NCBI GenBank assembly: GCA_944386755.1
Contig: CALXCF010000010.1
Location: 1 to 57,004 of the forward strand
Reading direction: 5' to 3'
Length of the DNA stretch: 57,004 nucleotides
Source of the DNA: an uncultured Clostridia bacterium
GTDB lineage: Bacteria; Bacillota; Clostridia; TANB77; CAG-508
The position numbers were made by a program, and so were the translations under genes. Below are positions 9,408-20,800 of the stretch, piece after piece. Under the pieces are notes generated by a model. That model did no database searches and was not told where the DNA came from. It was given only the letters and a program-made list of their open reading frames with translations. Every line of letters begins with the position of its first letter. Positions within the stretch are counted from its first letter, which is position 1.

Positions 9408-12400
9408 ATGAAAGAGAAAATTTTAAAATTAGTAACAGTAATTTCTTTAATCATTACATTAACATCATTAAATGTAATCTTTTTAAGTTATAATGTTGTA
9501 ATGGCATTAGCAGACGGGTTGGAAGCACAAAATAATGACACCAATATTGCTAATGTTAAATTTGATGCGTATTTCAAAACAGAAGGAGGAAATACATATT
9601 ATAAGCAATCTAACATATCTGATGAGCAATATTTATATATTAATGTAAATGTTGTAGATAAAGGTAGTTTAGAAAATAGTAAAATAAAAATAAATGATGC
9701 TAATTTTAAGATAAAAGATGTAGCAATTTCTAATGCATTTATAAAAAATATTAATAATGAAACAAATGAAATTGAATTGAATTCAGTTATTTATAACAAT
9801 AATGTAGAAGTAGAAATACCAATTGAATTTAATAAAAAAGATAATATAAATGCAGAATATTTTTCAAAGGAAAGTAGTATTTCAATAGAAGGAACTTACA
9901 GAGAAGAGGAAAGTGAGCAACAATTACAAGGAAATAAGACTGTTGAAATTGATTGGACAGATAATACAGAAATTACACTTTCTCAAAATATAGAAAAATG
10001 CATAGATTTAGTTGAAAATGGCATTTTAGTGCAACAGCAAGTCATATCAAAACTTGAAAATAAAAATTTACCTAGAGAAGAAGAAACGTTGAAAATACAA
10101 GTTCCTCAAATTAATGGGATTTTAGCAAGTAACGTAAAAGTACTTTTAAATGGAAAGAAAATAGACGATACATATATTCAATATAATCAAGAAAGTGGAG
10201 AATTAAAAGTTAATCAACAAAATTTATATGATGAAAGTGGAAATGTTGAGTGGAATAGTAATGATAATATATATAAAATAATATATATTTATGATAAAAA
10301 AGCAAAAGAAAACTTAGAGAAAATAAAAATAAGTGTAGAATTAAATACAAAATTATTTACAAAGGAAAATATACAAAAAAATGACGAACAAGAAGTACAA
10401 TTAGAATTAAAAGGAAATATTGTTAGTATTACAAAAAATGTAACAAATGAAGTATATAAAGGATATTTATATGCAAATTCTACAAATGAGACTTTATATA
10501 CTGAAGATAATAACATTGAAATATCAAATGCTCAAACGGTAGAAAGTATAAAAGCGAGCACAAATAATTCGTATTTTACCAATGATAATAATGATCAATA
10601 TGATGCAAACAATATTATTTTATATAAACAAACAACGATTAATAAGGATAGATTATTAGAGTTATTTGGTGAAGATGGTTATATAAACATAAAAGACGAA
10701 GCGGGAAATATAGTAAGAACAATAAATAATCAAACAGAAGTAGATGACAATGGGAATGTAACAATTATTTATGAGCAGCCTCTAAAAGGAATTATAATTG
10801 AGACATCAAAACCTGTGGAAGAAGGGCAATTTACAATACAAAATACAAAATACATACAAGGAGATACAGGGTATAGTAAAAATACATTAAAGACAGTTAC
10901 AAAATTAAATACAAATGAAGTTGTAGAAACAAATTTAGGAACTGATATGACAGAATCTATGATTAATTTGTTAGATACAAAAACAGAAGCAACGTTGGAA
11001 ATGAATACAACTAATTTATCAACATTACAAAAAAATGAAGATGTGCAATTTAATATAACATTAAAAACAGCATTAGAAAAATATGATTTATTTAAAAATC
11101 CTGTAATAGAATTAGTTTTACCAGCAGGAATCTCTAATATAACTGTAAAATCTATTAATAAAATGTATGCAGACGAATTGTCCGTAGAATATGCACGATT
11201 ATTAGATGGTAATAATGGAGAGAAAATTATAAGAATTGTTTTAATAGGAGAGCAAAAAGATTATGCAAAAGAAGTGAATGAAGCATCAATTGTAATAAAT
11301 GCTGATATAGAATTTGATATATTAACAGCAAGTCAAAAATCAGCTGTTTCAATGACATATACAAATGAAAATGGAAATGATGATTCATATTCTACATCTG
11401 TAGATGTAAATATAGAATCAAAAGCTGGAATGATGATGTATAGTGGATTATCAGGTTATAATACAGCAGGAGAATTTATTTATACAATTGATGACAATGT
11501 ACCAGTAGGGGTATTAGATTTAGATGCTTCTTCAAGAACAGCACAACTAAAAACAGCAGTTATTAATAACTATGGAGAAGATGTTAATAATGTAACAGTT
11601 ATTGGAAGAATACCATCAAATGGCGTACATGATGGAACAATTGATACAACATTAACACAAGGAATAATAACAAACCTTGAAGGAGTTAAAATACTATATT
11701 CACAAAGTCAGGCAGCATCTGCAGAAGATGAAGGATGGACTGAAGATTATACTAATGCAAAATCATATAAAATTACTTTAGATAATATGACAGCTGGTCA
11801 AGTTATAAAAATACAATATGGTTTTGTTATACCAGAGAAAATTGGATATGGGCAAAGTATATTTGGACAAACTACAATGACATATACATATGCAGGAAAC
11901 CCTAATACTCAAAGTTCAGCAATAGGAGCAAAAACAGAAAGTTTAATTACTAATAATATTGTGGCTTTACAAAGTACAACAAGAACAAATGAAGACGGTT
12001 TAGATATAGCAATTTCAACTGTATCTGGTGGAAGTGAATTAGAAGAAGGAGATTCTGTTTATGAAGGACAAAATATTGCTTATACAATTCAAATAACAAA
12101 TAATACAGGTACCGATTTAACAAATATGAATGTAAAAGCAACACAAACAAATGGAAATATATATGATTTAATTGAAGAAGAAGGTTTTGATCCAGCAGTT
12201 GGTGGAGATACACATAAGATGTATCATAGATATGGTGAATTAGATACTAACATAAAAGAATTTGATGCAATAGAATCTTTAGCAAATGGTGAAAGTGTAA
12301 TTTTACAATATGAAGTTGTTGTTTTAGAAATAAATGAAGAAACAGCTAGAACAAGCGGAAATATCTTAATTAATGTTGATGGATTAGATGAAATTAGTAC

Positions 12401-14816
12401 AGACACAATTAGTAATGAAATAAAACAGTCAGAACTTAAATTAACAATTCAAAATTCTCGATATGAAGAAGAAACATTATATACTGGAACAAATATGCAT
12501 ATGAATTTAACAATAGAAAATATTTCAGGGAACAGTCTAAAAAATTTAAAAGGAAAAATACAGTTACCTGAAGGTACTCGTTGTGAAGACAGTGAAAAAT
12601 TAGTATGTGATGAAAGAGAAATTAATGGAGAAACAGCAGATTATGATGAAAATACAATAACTAACCTTTCATATAATAATGAAGATAATGTATTTACATT
12701 TGAAATACCTAACATGGAAGCACAAGAAAAACTTGTAATAATGCTATATTTTGTAGTTGATGAATTTCAAGATGCTGACAAGGATTTTACTTTTATGTAT
12801 CAAATGAATGCTGAAAATACATACGTTTCTAATTTAGCTACGATTTCGGTAATTAATACAGAAAGGGATGTAACTATAGAACAAAATGCAAGTATAGATG
12901 ATAATACAATATTAGGTAATGAAGACATTTTTGATATAATGATAAGAATTAATAATAATGAGAATCAAGATTTATTTTTCGGAGTTAATGATGTTTTACC
13001 AGAAGGATTAACTGTAATTGGTGGAAAGATGACATATTTAGGAGAAGAAACAGAAATACCAATTTTTACAGATGCTGAACAAGTAGAAGAAGATTCAAAA
13101 AAATTTAACTTTTTTGATAATACTTTAACTGGAGAACAATATATTGAAGAAAAAGCTAGTTTAGAAATAGTAATATCAATTCAAGTTAACTCAGAATATG
13201 TCTCAGATAATATAGTAACAAATACTGTAAGTGTTATATATGGAGAGGAAGATGAAAAAGGTTATTATAAATATAAATGGTCAAATAGTATAGAAGAAAA
13301 CAAGGATTATCAAATTAAATTATTATCAGAAGAAGTAAAAGAAAGTGATGTAGAAATTAATCAAGTAGGAGATCCAGGTGATAACGCAGAAGTAATTAAT
13401 AATCAAGAAATAAAATATACAGTTACTATTAGAAATAGAAGAAATTATGAAATAGAGGCAAATATATATGACTATTTACCAGAAGGAATTGTTGCAGAAT
13501 CAGTTTTACTTGATGGGACACAATTAGATGCTGGAAATGTAATTGTTGAAGGATATACAATAGAAGGAAAAGAAACAATTGTATTAGAAATATCTGGATA
13601 TATAGATAATACAAGAGTATCTTCAGGTGAAATAACAAATAATTTAACAGTAACTACAATAGCAGGAAGTACTACTTCTAATAATATTACGTATACAATT
13701 TTAGAAGAAGGTACAGAACCAGAAAATCCAGATAATCCAGATCCAGATAATCCAGATATTCCTGACCCTGATAATCCAGAAAATCCAGATATTCCATCAG
13801 GTGTTGGAAGTTATACTATAAGTGGTATTGCATGGGCTGATGATAATAAAAATGGAAAAAGGGACTCTAATGAAAATACATTATCAGGAATAGGAGTAAA
13901 AGTAATTAATGTAGATGAAGGAACTTACGTAGATAATATTAATGTAAGAACGTCACAAAATGGAGATTATCAAATTAATGTAAATCCAGGAAATTATATA
14001 TTAGTATTTGAATATAATACAGAATTATATAGACTTACAGAATACAAAAAAGATGGAGTTTTAGAGAGTGAAAATTCAGATGTTATTAGTAAAAATGTAA
14101 CAGTAAATGGAGTAAATAGCATACTTGGTGCTACAGATACAATTTCAGTTACATCTTCAAATGTAGAAAACATAGATATAGGACTTATACAAGCATCTAC
14201 ATTTGACTTGGAATTGAATAAATATATTAGTCAAATTGTTGTAGAAACAAATAAAACAACATCATCATATACATATAGTGATACAACTTTAGCAAAAGTA
14301 GAAATACCTTCAAGAGAACTAAATGATGCAACAATTACTATAAGATATACAATACAAGTAACCAATACAGGAGATACTGCAGGATATGTACAAAATATAG
14401 TAGATTATGTACCATCAGATTTAGAGTTTGATTTAGAATTGAATTCAGACTGGCATCAATCAAATGATTATTTATATAGTAGTAGCTTATCTAATACTGC
14501 TATATTACCTGGACAAACAAGAAATATAGATTTAGTTTTAGTCAAGAGAGTGACTGATAGTAATACAGGAACAATTATTAATGTGGCAGAATTACAAACA
14601 ACATCAAACACATTAGGATTAAGAGATATAGACTCTACACCAGGAAATAATAATTCTTCAGAAGATGATTATGGAAAAGCAGAAATAATTATTAGTATTG
14701 GAACAGGTTTAATTATATTATATATTTCAATTGGTTTAATTATTTTGGCTATTATAGGTATGGGTATATACTTTATAAATAAAAAAGTAATAAAAAAAGA
14801 TAGAAGTAAAGATTAG
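9408..14816 (+). CDS. Giant secreted surface protein, type A copy 2
   Basis: 1802 aa from the ATG at 9408. A GTG at 9402 is in frame but lies inside the ribosome binding site (GAGGGGTGG), so it is rejected as the start. A signal peptide ends near VVMALADG. Many DUF11/isopeptide-adhesin-like repeats follow, then a Pro-Asp-Asn-rich linker and an SdrD-like module from about residue 1465 (ISGIAWADDNKNGKRDSNE). The C-terminus carries RDIDSTPGNNNSSEDDYG, then ISIGTG, a transmembrane helix and a Lys-rich tail. Order and motifs match the type A protein at 215 closely, so the two are paralogues from a tandem duplication of the A-B pair. It has no standard LPxTG signal. It is probably co-transcribed with the gene 27 bases downstream. 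An adhesive or structural role is inferred. Confidence 0.85.
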   Translation: MKEKILKLVTVISLIITLTSLNVIFLSYNVVMALADGLEAQNNDTNIANVKFDAYFKTEGGNTYYKQSNISDEQYLYINVNVVDKGSLENSKIKINDANFKIKDVAISNAFIKNINNETNEIELNSVIYNNNVEVEIPIEFNKKDNINAEYFSKESSISIEGTYREEESEQQLQGNKTVEIDWTDNTEITLSQNIEKCIDLVENGILVQQQVISKLENKNLPREEETLKIQVPQINGILASNVKVLLNGKKIDDTYIQYNQESGELKVNQQNLYDESGNVEWNSNDNIYKIIYIYDKKAKENLEKIKISVELNTKLFTKENIQKNDEQEVQLELKGNIVSITKNVTNEVYKGYLYANSTNETLYTEDNNIEISNAQTVESIKASTNNSYFTNDNNDQYDANNIILYKQTTINKDRLLELFGEDGYINIKDEAGNIVRTINNQTEVDDNGNVTIIYEQPLKGIIIETSKPVEEGQFTIQNTKYIQGDTGYSKNTLKTVTKLNTNEVVETNLGTDMTESMINLLDTKTEATLEMNTTNLSTLQKNEDVQFNITLKTALEKYDLFKNPVIELVLPAGISNITVKSINKMYADELSVEYARLLDGNNGEKIIRIVLIGEQKDYAKEVNEASIVINADIEFDILTASQKSAVSMTYTNENGNDDSYSTSVDVNIESKAGMMMYSGLSGYNTAGEFIYTIDDNVPVGVLDLDASSRTAQLKTAVINNYGEDVNNVTVIGRIPSNGVHDGTIDTTLTQGIITNLEGVKILYSQSQAASAEDEGWTEDYTNAKSYKITLDNMTAGQVIKIQYGFVIPEKIGYGQSIFGQTTMTYTYAGNPNTQSSAIGAKTESLITNNIVALQSTTRTNEDGLDIAISTVSGGSELEEGDSVYEGQNIAYTIQITNNTGTDLTNMNVKATQTNGNIYDLIEEEGFDPAVGGDTHKMYHRYGELDTNIKEFDAIESLANGESVILQYEVVVLEINEETARTSGNILINVDGLDEISTDTISNEIKQSELKLTIQNSRYEEETLYTGTNMHMNLTIENISGNSLKNLKGKIQLPEGTRCEDSEKLVCDEREINGETADYDENTITNLSYNNEDNVFTFEIPNMEAQEKLVIMLYFVVDEFQDADKDFTFMYQMNAENTYVSNLATISVINTERDVTIEQNASIDDNTILGNEDIFDIMIRINNNENQDLFFGVNDVLPEGLTVIGGKMTYLGEETEIPIFTDAEQVEEDSKKFNFFDNTLTGEQYIEEKASLEIVISIQVNSEYVSDNIVTNTVSVIYGEEDEKGYYKYKWSNSIEENKDYQIKLLSEEVKESDVEINQVGDPGDNAEVINNQEIKYTVTIRNRRNYEIEANIYDYLPEGIVAESVLLDGTQLDAGNVIVEGYTIEGKETIVLEISGYIDNTRVSSGEITNNLTVTTIAGSTTSNNITYTILEEGTEPENPDNPDPDNPDIPDPDNPENPDIPSGVGSYTISGIAWADDNKNGKRDSNENTLSGIGVKVINVDEGTYVDNINVRTSQNGDYQINVNPGNYILVFEYNTELYRLTEYKKDGVLESENSDVISKNVTVNGVNSILGATDTISVTSSNVENIDIGLIQASTFDLELNKYISQIVVETNKTTSSYTYSDTTLAKVEIPSRELNDATITIRYTIQVTNTGDTAGYVQNIVDYVPSDLEFDLELNSDWHQSNDYLYSSSLSNTAILPGQTRNIDLVLVKRVTDSNTGTIINVAELQTTSNTLGLRDIDSTPGNNNSSEDDYGKAEIIISIGTGLIILYISIGLIILAIIGMGIYFINKKVIKKDRSKD
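13715..13800 (+). repeat. In-gene Pro/Asp/Asn-rich linker repeat
   Basis: Near-tandem copies of codons for N-P-D and D-P-D-N-P (translated pieces ENPDNPDPDNP and IPDPDNPENPDIP) form an extended linker between the DUF11-like repeats and the SdrD-like module of the type A copy 2 protein. Such linkers often vary in length between strains. Confidence 0.75.
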
Positions 14817-14843
14817 AAAATTTAATGAAAGGAGGGAAAATAG

Positions 14844-17800
14844 ATGAATTTGAAGCTAAAATCAATAAGAACTTATATAATTATGTTGCTTGTGGTTATG
14901 TTTATAGGATTAGGACTATATAAAGTTTTTGCAATTAATTATGATTTACTTGATTTAGCTAAAGCAGCAGCTGATAATTCAGATACTTTTTGGAAGAATA
15001 TTAAAGTAGGAGATAAAGTAAATGATAATATACCCGAAAAGGTAGATAATGTAAGTGCAACTAGATGGTGGCTATGTTTAGAGCATAATACAGTAAGCAA
15101 TTTAGGTAAAGATAATATGATTAGATCTATAGTTGATATTGATGTAAATGTAGAAAAAGATAAAGAAGGAAATGTAACTGGAATAGGAAAGTATACAGCT
15201 AAAATTGTGGAACAAAAAGAACAAGTAAGTGGCGACGTTTTAGATGATGCAACAATTAAAAAATTAGCATATCTTCTTTATGCAGCTTCAGCAGATCCGT
15301 CAAATGGTTATCCTGAAAGCGAAGGAGCTTCTGATTCAAAACAACACCTTTATAACTTTATATGTAATACAAACTTAAAAAAATATATAGGTAAATATGC
15401 AAGCAAACTTAGTAGTACTAGTACATGCTATCATAAAACAATAGCAAATTATGCAAATAAATATTCTACGACCTATTCAACAGGTTCAAATGCAGAAATA
15501 ACATCTACAAGTGATAACGGAGCAAAGGTTACAGTCAAAAATACTAATAATGCTACATATAGTTATATAGGACCATTTAAAATGAAAACAAGTGGAGAGA
15601 TAACAGAAGCAAGTATAAAAGATGGAAATAAAAATTTAACAGTTGCAGGATATTCATATAGTGCTGGAGGAACAATTAAAACTAAAATTGCTGACATAAA
15701 AACAGATGGAAGTACTGAGTTTTATATAGTTACAAAGAGTATTTTGACATCATTGAAACCCACAGTAACAATAAAAACAGAAGGAGCAGCAGGAGGAGGA
15801 ACTGTAACAAATCCTGTAACAAAGAAAAAAGTAAAAGGTGTTGTTAAGGGAAGAATTGTATTTATTGGAGATAATGAGGGACAAGCAACAGCAATATTTA
15901 GAGGTAGTCTTATAACGACAAAAGACACTAATGATAGTGTTACATTTACAGCAAAAAATGATTTAGGGAAAATGACAGTAACAAAAGTAGGAGCATATGC
16001 AGGTGATGAAGAATATGAAACAGTTAGAAATGTTGGATTTAAAGTATACCATTTAGATGGAACTACAAAAAGGTATTTAAGGATAAATAATCAAGATGAA
16101 ATAAAAAATCAAGCAGTAGTAACAATTAGTTCATCAGTTTCATATACAGAAAGTGAAGGTAATGCTACTACATTCTATACATATAATGGAGGAAATGTTT
16201 CAATTGATAACATATCAATTGAATATAAATATTATATTGAAGAAGTAGCATCTAATGGAACAGATTATGATATTGAACTTATTAAAGCAACTACACAGAT
16301 TGGAAATGGTGAAATAACTGAACTACCAATAAATAATAATATTGTAGGTCCAATAACAGTCGAATTAAAGGGCTCTACTGGTTCAGGAGCAAAAGTTACA
16401 TTAGTCACATTAACAGACTATAGAAGAACAGGGAATTTATCAATAGAAAAAGTAGATGCAGATACATATGATACAAAACTAGGAAAAGTTAAATTTATAT
16501 TAAGAAATACTGATACAGGAAAATATGTAATTGCTAGAAGAACTTCTGAAGGTGAATATGCAATAGATGAACAGACAGAAGCATATACAGAAAATGAAGA
16601 TGAGGCAACAGTTTTTACAACAAATTCAAAGACAGGAAAAATATTAGTAAATGACTTAGATGTAGGAAATTATGAAATTATTGAAACTGAAAATCCAAAT
16701 TATGGTTACGTTGTTGGAAGCGATGATGGAGAAAATACTATTACAACAACAGTAGAAGCTGATAGTACACAAAAAGAGGTTATAGTAAATGAGAAACAAA
16801 CAGGTAATGTACAAATAAGAAAAATAGATGCAGATACAGGAAAACCATTAGAAAATGTTAGTTTTGTAATAAGAAAAAGGACAAGTGTATTAGAAGATAT
16901 AAATGGGCAAGGTGATGTGACTGAAGATGGATTTATAGATATGCAAGACTTAAGTCTTGTTTTAAGATATGTTACTGGCAAGGTTCAGTTAACAAAGGAA
17001 CAACTTGAAGAAGCTGATCTTAATCGAGATGGAATAGTGAATGCTACTGATTTACGAATGTTAGGAGACAAAGTAAACTCAGATTATGTAGTAGCAATGG
17101 AAAATCAAACTACATCTGCAGGAACTGAATTAAAAGAATTAGATACAGTAGTTGGAACAAAATATTTGGATGGAATGAAAACAACACAAAATAGGGATGA
17201 GGCAACAGTATTTAAAACAGATGTTAGAGGATATATACGATTATATAATATCTTAGAAGGTGATTATATTATAGATGAGGTAGACGTAGGAGATAATAAC
17301 TATGGATACGAAATAGATGACAATTATATATCTTGGGATGTAGATGGAAAAACTGTTGAAGGTAAAAGTGCAATAGTTACAATAGAAAGACAGCGTTCAT
17401 ATAATACAGTTAGATGGGCTAAAATAATAGAAGACTCAAGGAAAATGCTAGAAGATGGAATGTATAACATTCAATGTTTATCAATGGATAGATCTATTAC
17501 TTTAAATAATGAAAGTGGTGAATACGGTAAATATGCAGCATGGGATTATTCAGAAAATAATAACCGTGAACAAGAATTCTATCTTCAATATTTAGGAAAT
17601 GGACAATACTACATAATAAGTGCAAAAACAGGAGAATATTTAAGTGTTATAGATGTCAATGGATATGACTTTATAGGATTTATGGAGCAATCAAATAGAC
17701 CACAACAAAGATGGTATATTGAAAAACAAGGAAGTAATTATGTGATACATTCTATATTAAATCAAGGTTTTGCATTAACTGGAGCACTAAATTTGTTTAA

Positions 17801-20800
17801 TGTAGATATTGGATATCGTGATAGTGCATTAGAGCTAGAGAGAATAAACGGATCTAATCATAGATATCAACAATTTTACTTTAAATCTTTAACAGAACAA
17901 GATACTGAAACAACAGCATCAGTAACTGCAAGAAATAAAAGAAAATATATAAAATTGAGTGGATATGTATGGGAAGACATATCTTGGGATTCAGGAAAAA
18001 TATATGATAGCAATGGACTATATCAAGCAATAAATGACGACAAAAATGATAAATTAGTAGAGAATATTACTGTTAGATTAAAAGATAGAGGTGGAAATAC
18101 TATACCATTTAAAGATGCAAATAATAATACAGTAAATGAAACTATGACAGATGCAAATGGTAAATATACAATGGTAGACGTATTGATAGATAACTTAGAT
18201 ACTTATTATATAGAATTTTCATATAATGGAATGGCATATGAATCAGTGGAAATAACATACATAAATAATAATAGAGGAACAAAGGCAATAGAAGGCGATA
18301 ATGTCAGGGAAAGATTTAATGAAAATTTTGCGCAAATAACTAATAATGAAAATGGAACAACTAATGGATATAATGGACAATCAAATGATAGTAATGGGGA
18401 GAAGGCAAACGATATAAGATATAATCAAGGAAGCTATTCAAGTACAATAAATTATGAAGGAAACTATCTATATGGATATGGAGATGATAAAATTACTGAA
18501 GTTCAACCATATACAGGTATAAATGTACAAGATTATAAGACATATTATCCAGTAAATGGAGTAGCTAATAAGTATATAATATCATCATCAACATTTGAAG
18601 CATACAGGTCAGTTGGTAAATCAGGATTCTTATCAGATATAATAGATGCTGATAGCATAAGAGATAATGGAACAGAAGAAATAGGAGCTACATTTGAAGA
18701 TGGAATAAACTTAGGAATAAAGAAAAGAGAAAGACCAGACTTATCAGTAGTAAAAGACTTAGATATGGCAACAGTAAATTTAGCAGGAACACAGCACGTT
18801 TACTTATATGGAGATAGATTTAATAGTGAATTATGGGCAGATGAAAATGGAGCAAAAGGACATGGTTTAGATCCGATAGTAAAATTTGAAGAAAAATATG
18901 CTCAAATGACATATTCAAGACCACTATATGCATCAGATATATTCTATGATGGAAACGAAAAAGAGAAATTATCTGTAAAACTAACATATAAAATATCAGT
19001 AAGAAATAATTCAACGACTTTAAATGCACAAATTTATGAGTTAGATGATTATTTTGATGATAAATTTAATTTAACAGCAGTAGGAACAGATATAGAAGAT
19101 TTTGGAAATATTAGAGAGGGAACAGAAATTACTAATAATACAGAAGTAACTCAAGTAAGTGACGAATACAAAAAAGTAACAATAGGAAGTGGAAATACGC
19201 CTATTGCTGAAATGGAACCTCTTACAGAAAAATTCATATATTTACAATTTAGTGTTAACAGAGAAGATATCATAGATATTATTCAAATGGGAGATGAATA
19301 TATTAAATTAGATAATATAGCAGAAATTAAAAGATATGGTATAACAAAAACAGACGAGAATGGTGAAGAAAAAGTATATGCAGGAATAGATAAAGATTCA
19401 CGACCAGGAAATACAAATCCTTCAGACAGAAGTACATTTGAAGATGATACAGATAAAGCTCCAGGATTGGGAGTAAGATTCCAAAAAGAAAGAGAAGTAA
19501 ATGGAAAAGTATTTATAGATAATGATGAAAATCCAGTAAATACAGATACAAACATAGAAGTACATACAGGAGTAGCAAGACAAGGCAACGGACAATATGA
19601 TGATAATGAAAAAGGAGTAGAAAATGTAAAAGTTACATTAAGAGAGAAAAATGGAGACATAGCTGAGGTATATAATGAAGAAACTGGAGAATATGAAGAA
19701 GCAATAACATATACTGATCAAAATGGAGAATATACATTTGGAGGATTTTTACCAGGAGAATATTATGTACAATATAGTTGGGGAGGAAATATAGACGGAG
19801 AAGGAATTAATTCTACATATACATTAGATAATGGAGAAGAAGGAATTGTTAATGTACAAAACTATAAAAGTACAATAGTAGACGACGAAGTATGGGCTGC
19901 AAAAGGAAATACAGATAAATGGTATAATAATGAGTTTAAAGTAAGATATCCTGGTGTAGAATGGAATGCTGAAGCAAATACCGAAATCAGGACATCAGAT
20001 GCAATAGATGACTATGACCTAAGGTTAGCAATAGATAATGAAACATCAGATATGACATATAGAGAAAAACAAAAATTTGAAAATACATATACAGAAAATA
20101 GTACAGGAGAAAAATACACAAATACACAAATGAATTCTACTACACAAGGATTTACAGTTTATATAGAATATACTGATGTTGAAGACATAAGAGAAAATTT
20201 AACTGACCAAAATGATGAATATGTTGTAGATGAAAATAATAACAAAATTGAAAAAGAAGAATTTAAAACTACAATTAACAGCATCGATTTTGGAATAATA
20301 GAAAGAGCAAGGCAAGCATTAGAATTACAAAAAAATATTAAATCAGCAAAAATAACATTAGCAAATGGAAATGTAATAGTAAATGCTCAACTAAATGAAA
20401 ATGGAGAATTAGAAGATTTTGCTCAATATGTAACTGTAATACCAGACTCACCAGCAGCAAATGGACAAGTAAATATACAAATGGATGAAGAACTTTTACA
20501 AGGTGCAACGGTAGAAATAGAGTATAAACTAGGAGTTATAAATGTAAGTGAGCTAGATTATCAAACAGAAGATTTCTATAATTATGGTGTAGGTCATGGA
20601 GAAGTTGCAAGTGAAATAGTAACACTAAGACCAATGTTAATAATAGATTATCTAAATGAAAATACAGTTTTAGATACTAATCGTGAAACTACATGGGATG
20701 TTGTAGAAAAAGAAGATAGAGAAGATGAACTGATAGATTCAGGTTTATTGTCAGAAGATTTAAAAGAAGTGTTATTAGATACAGAGAGAATAGAAGTAAC

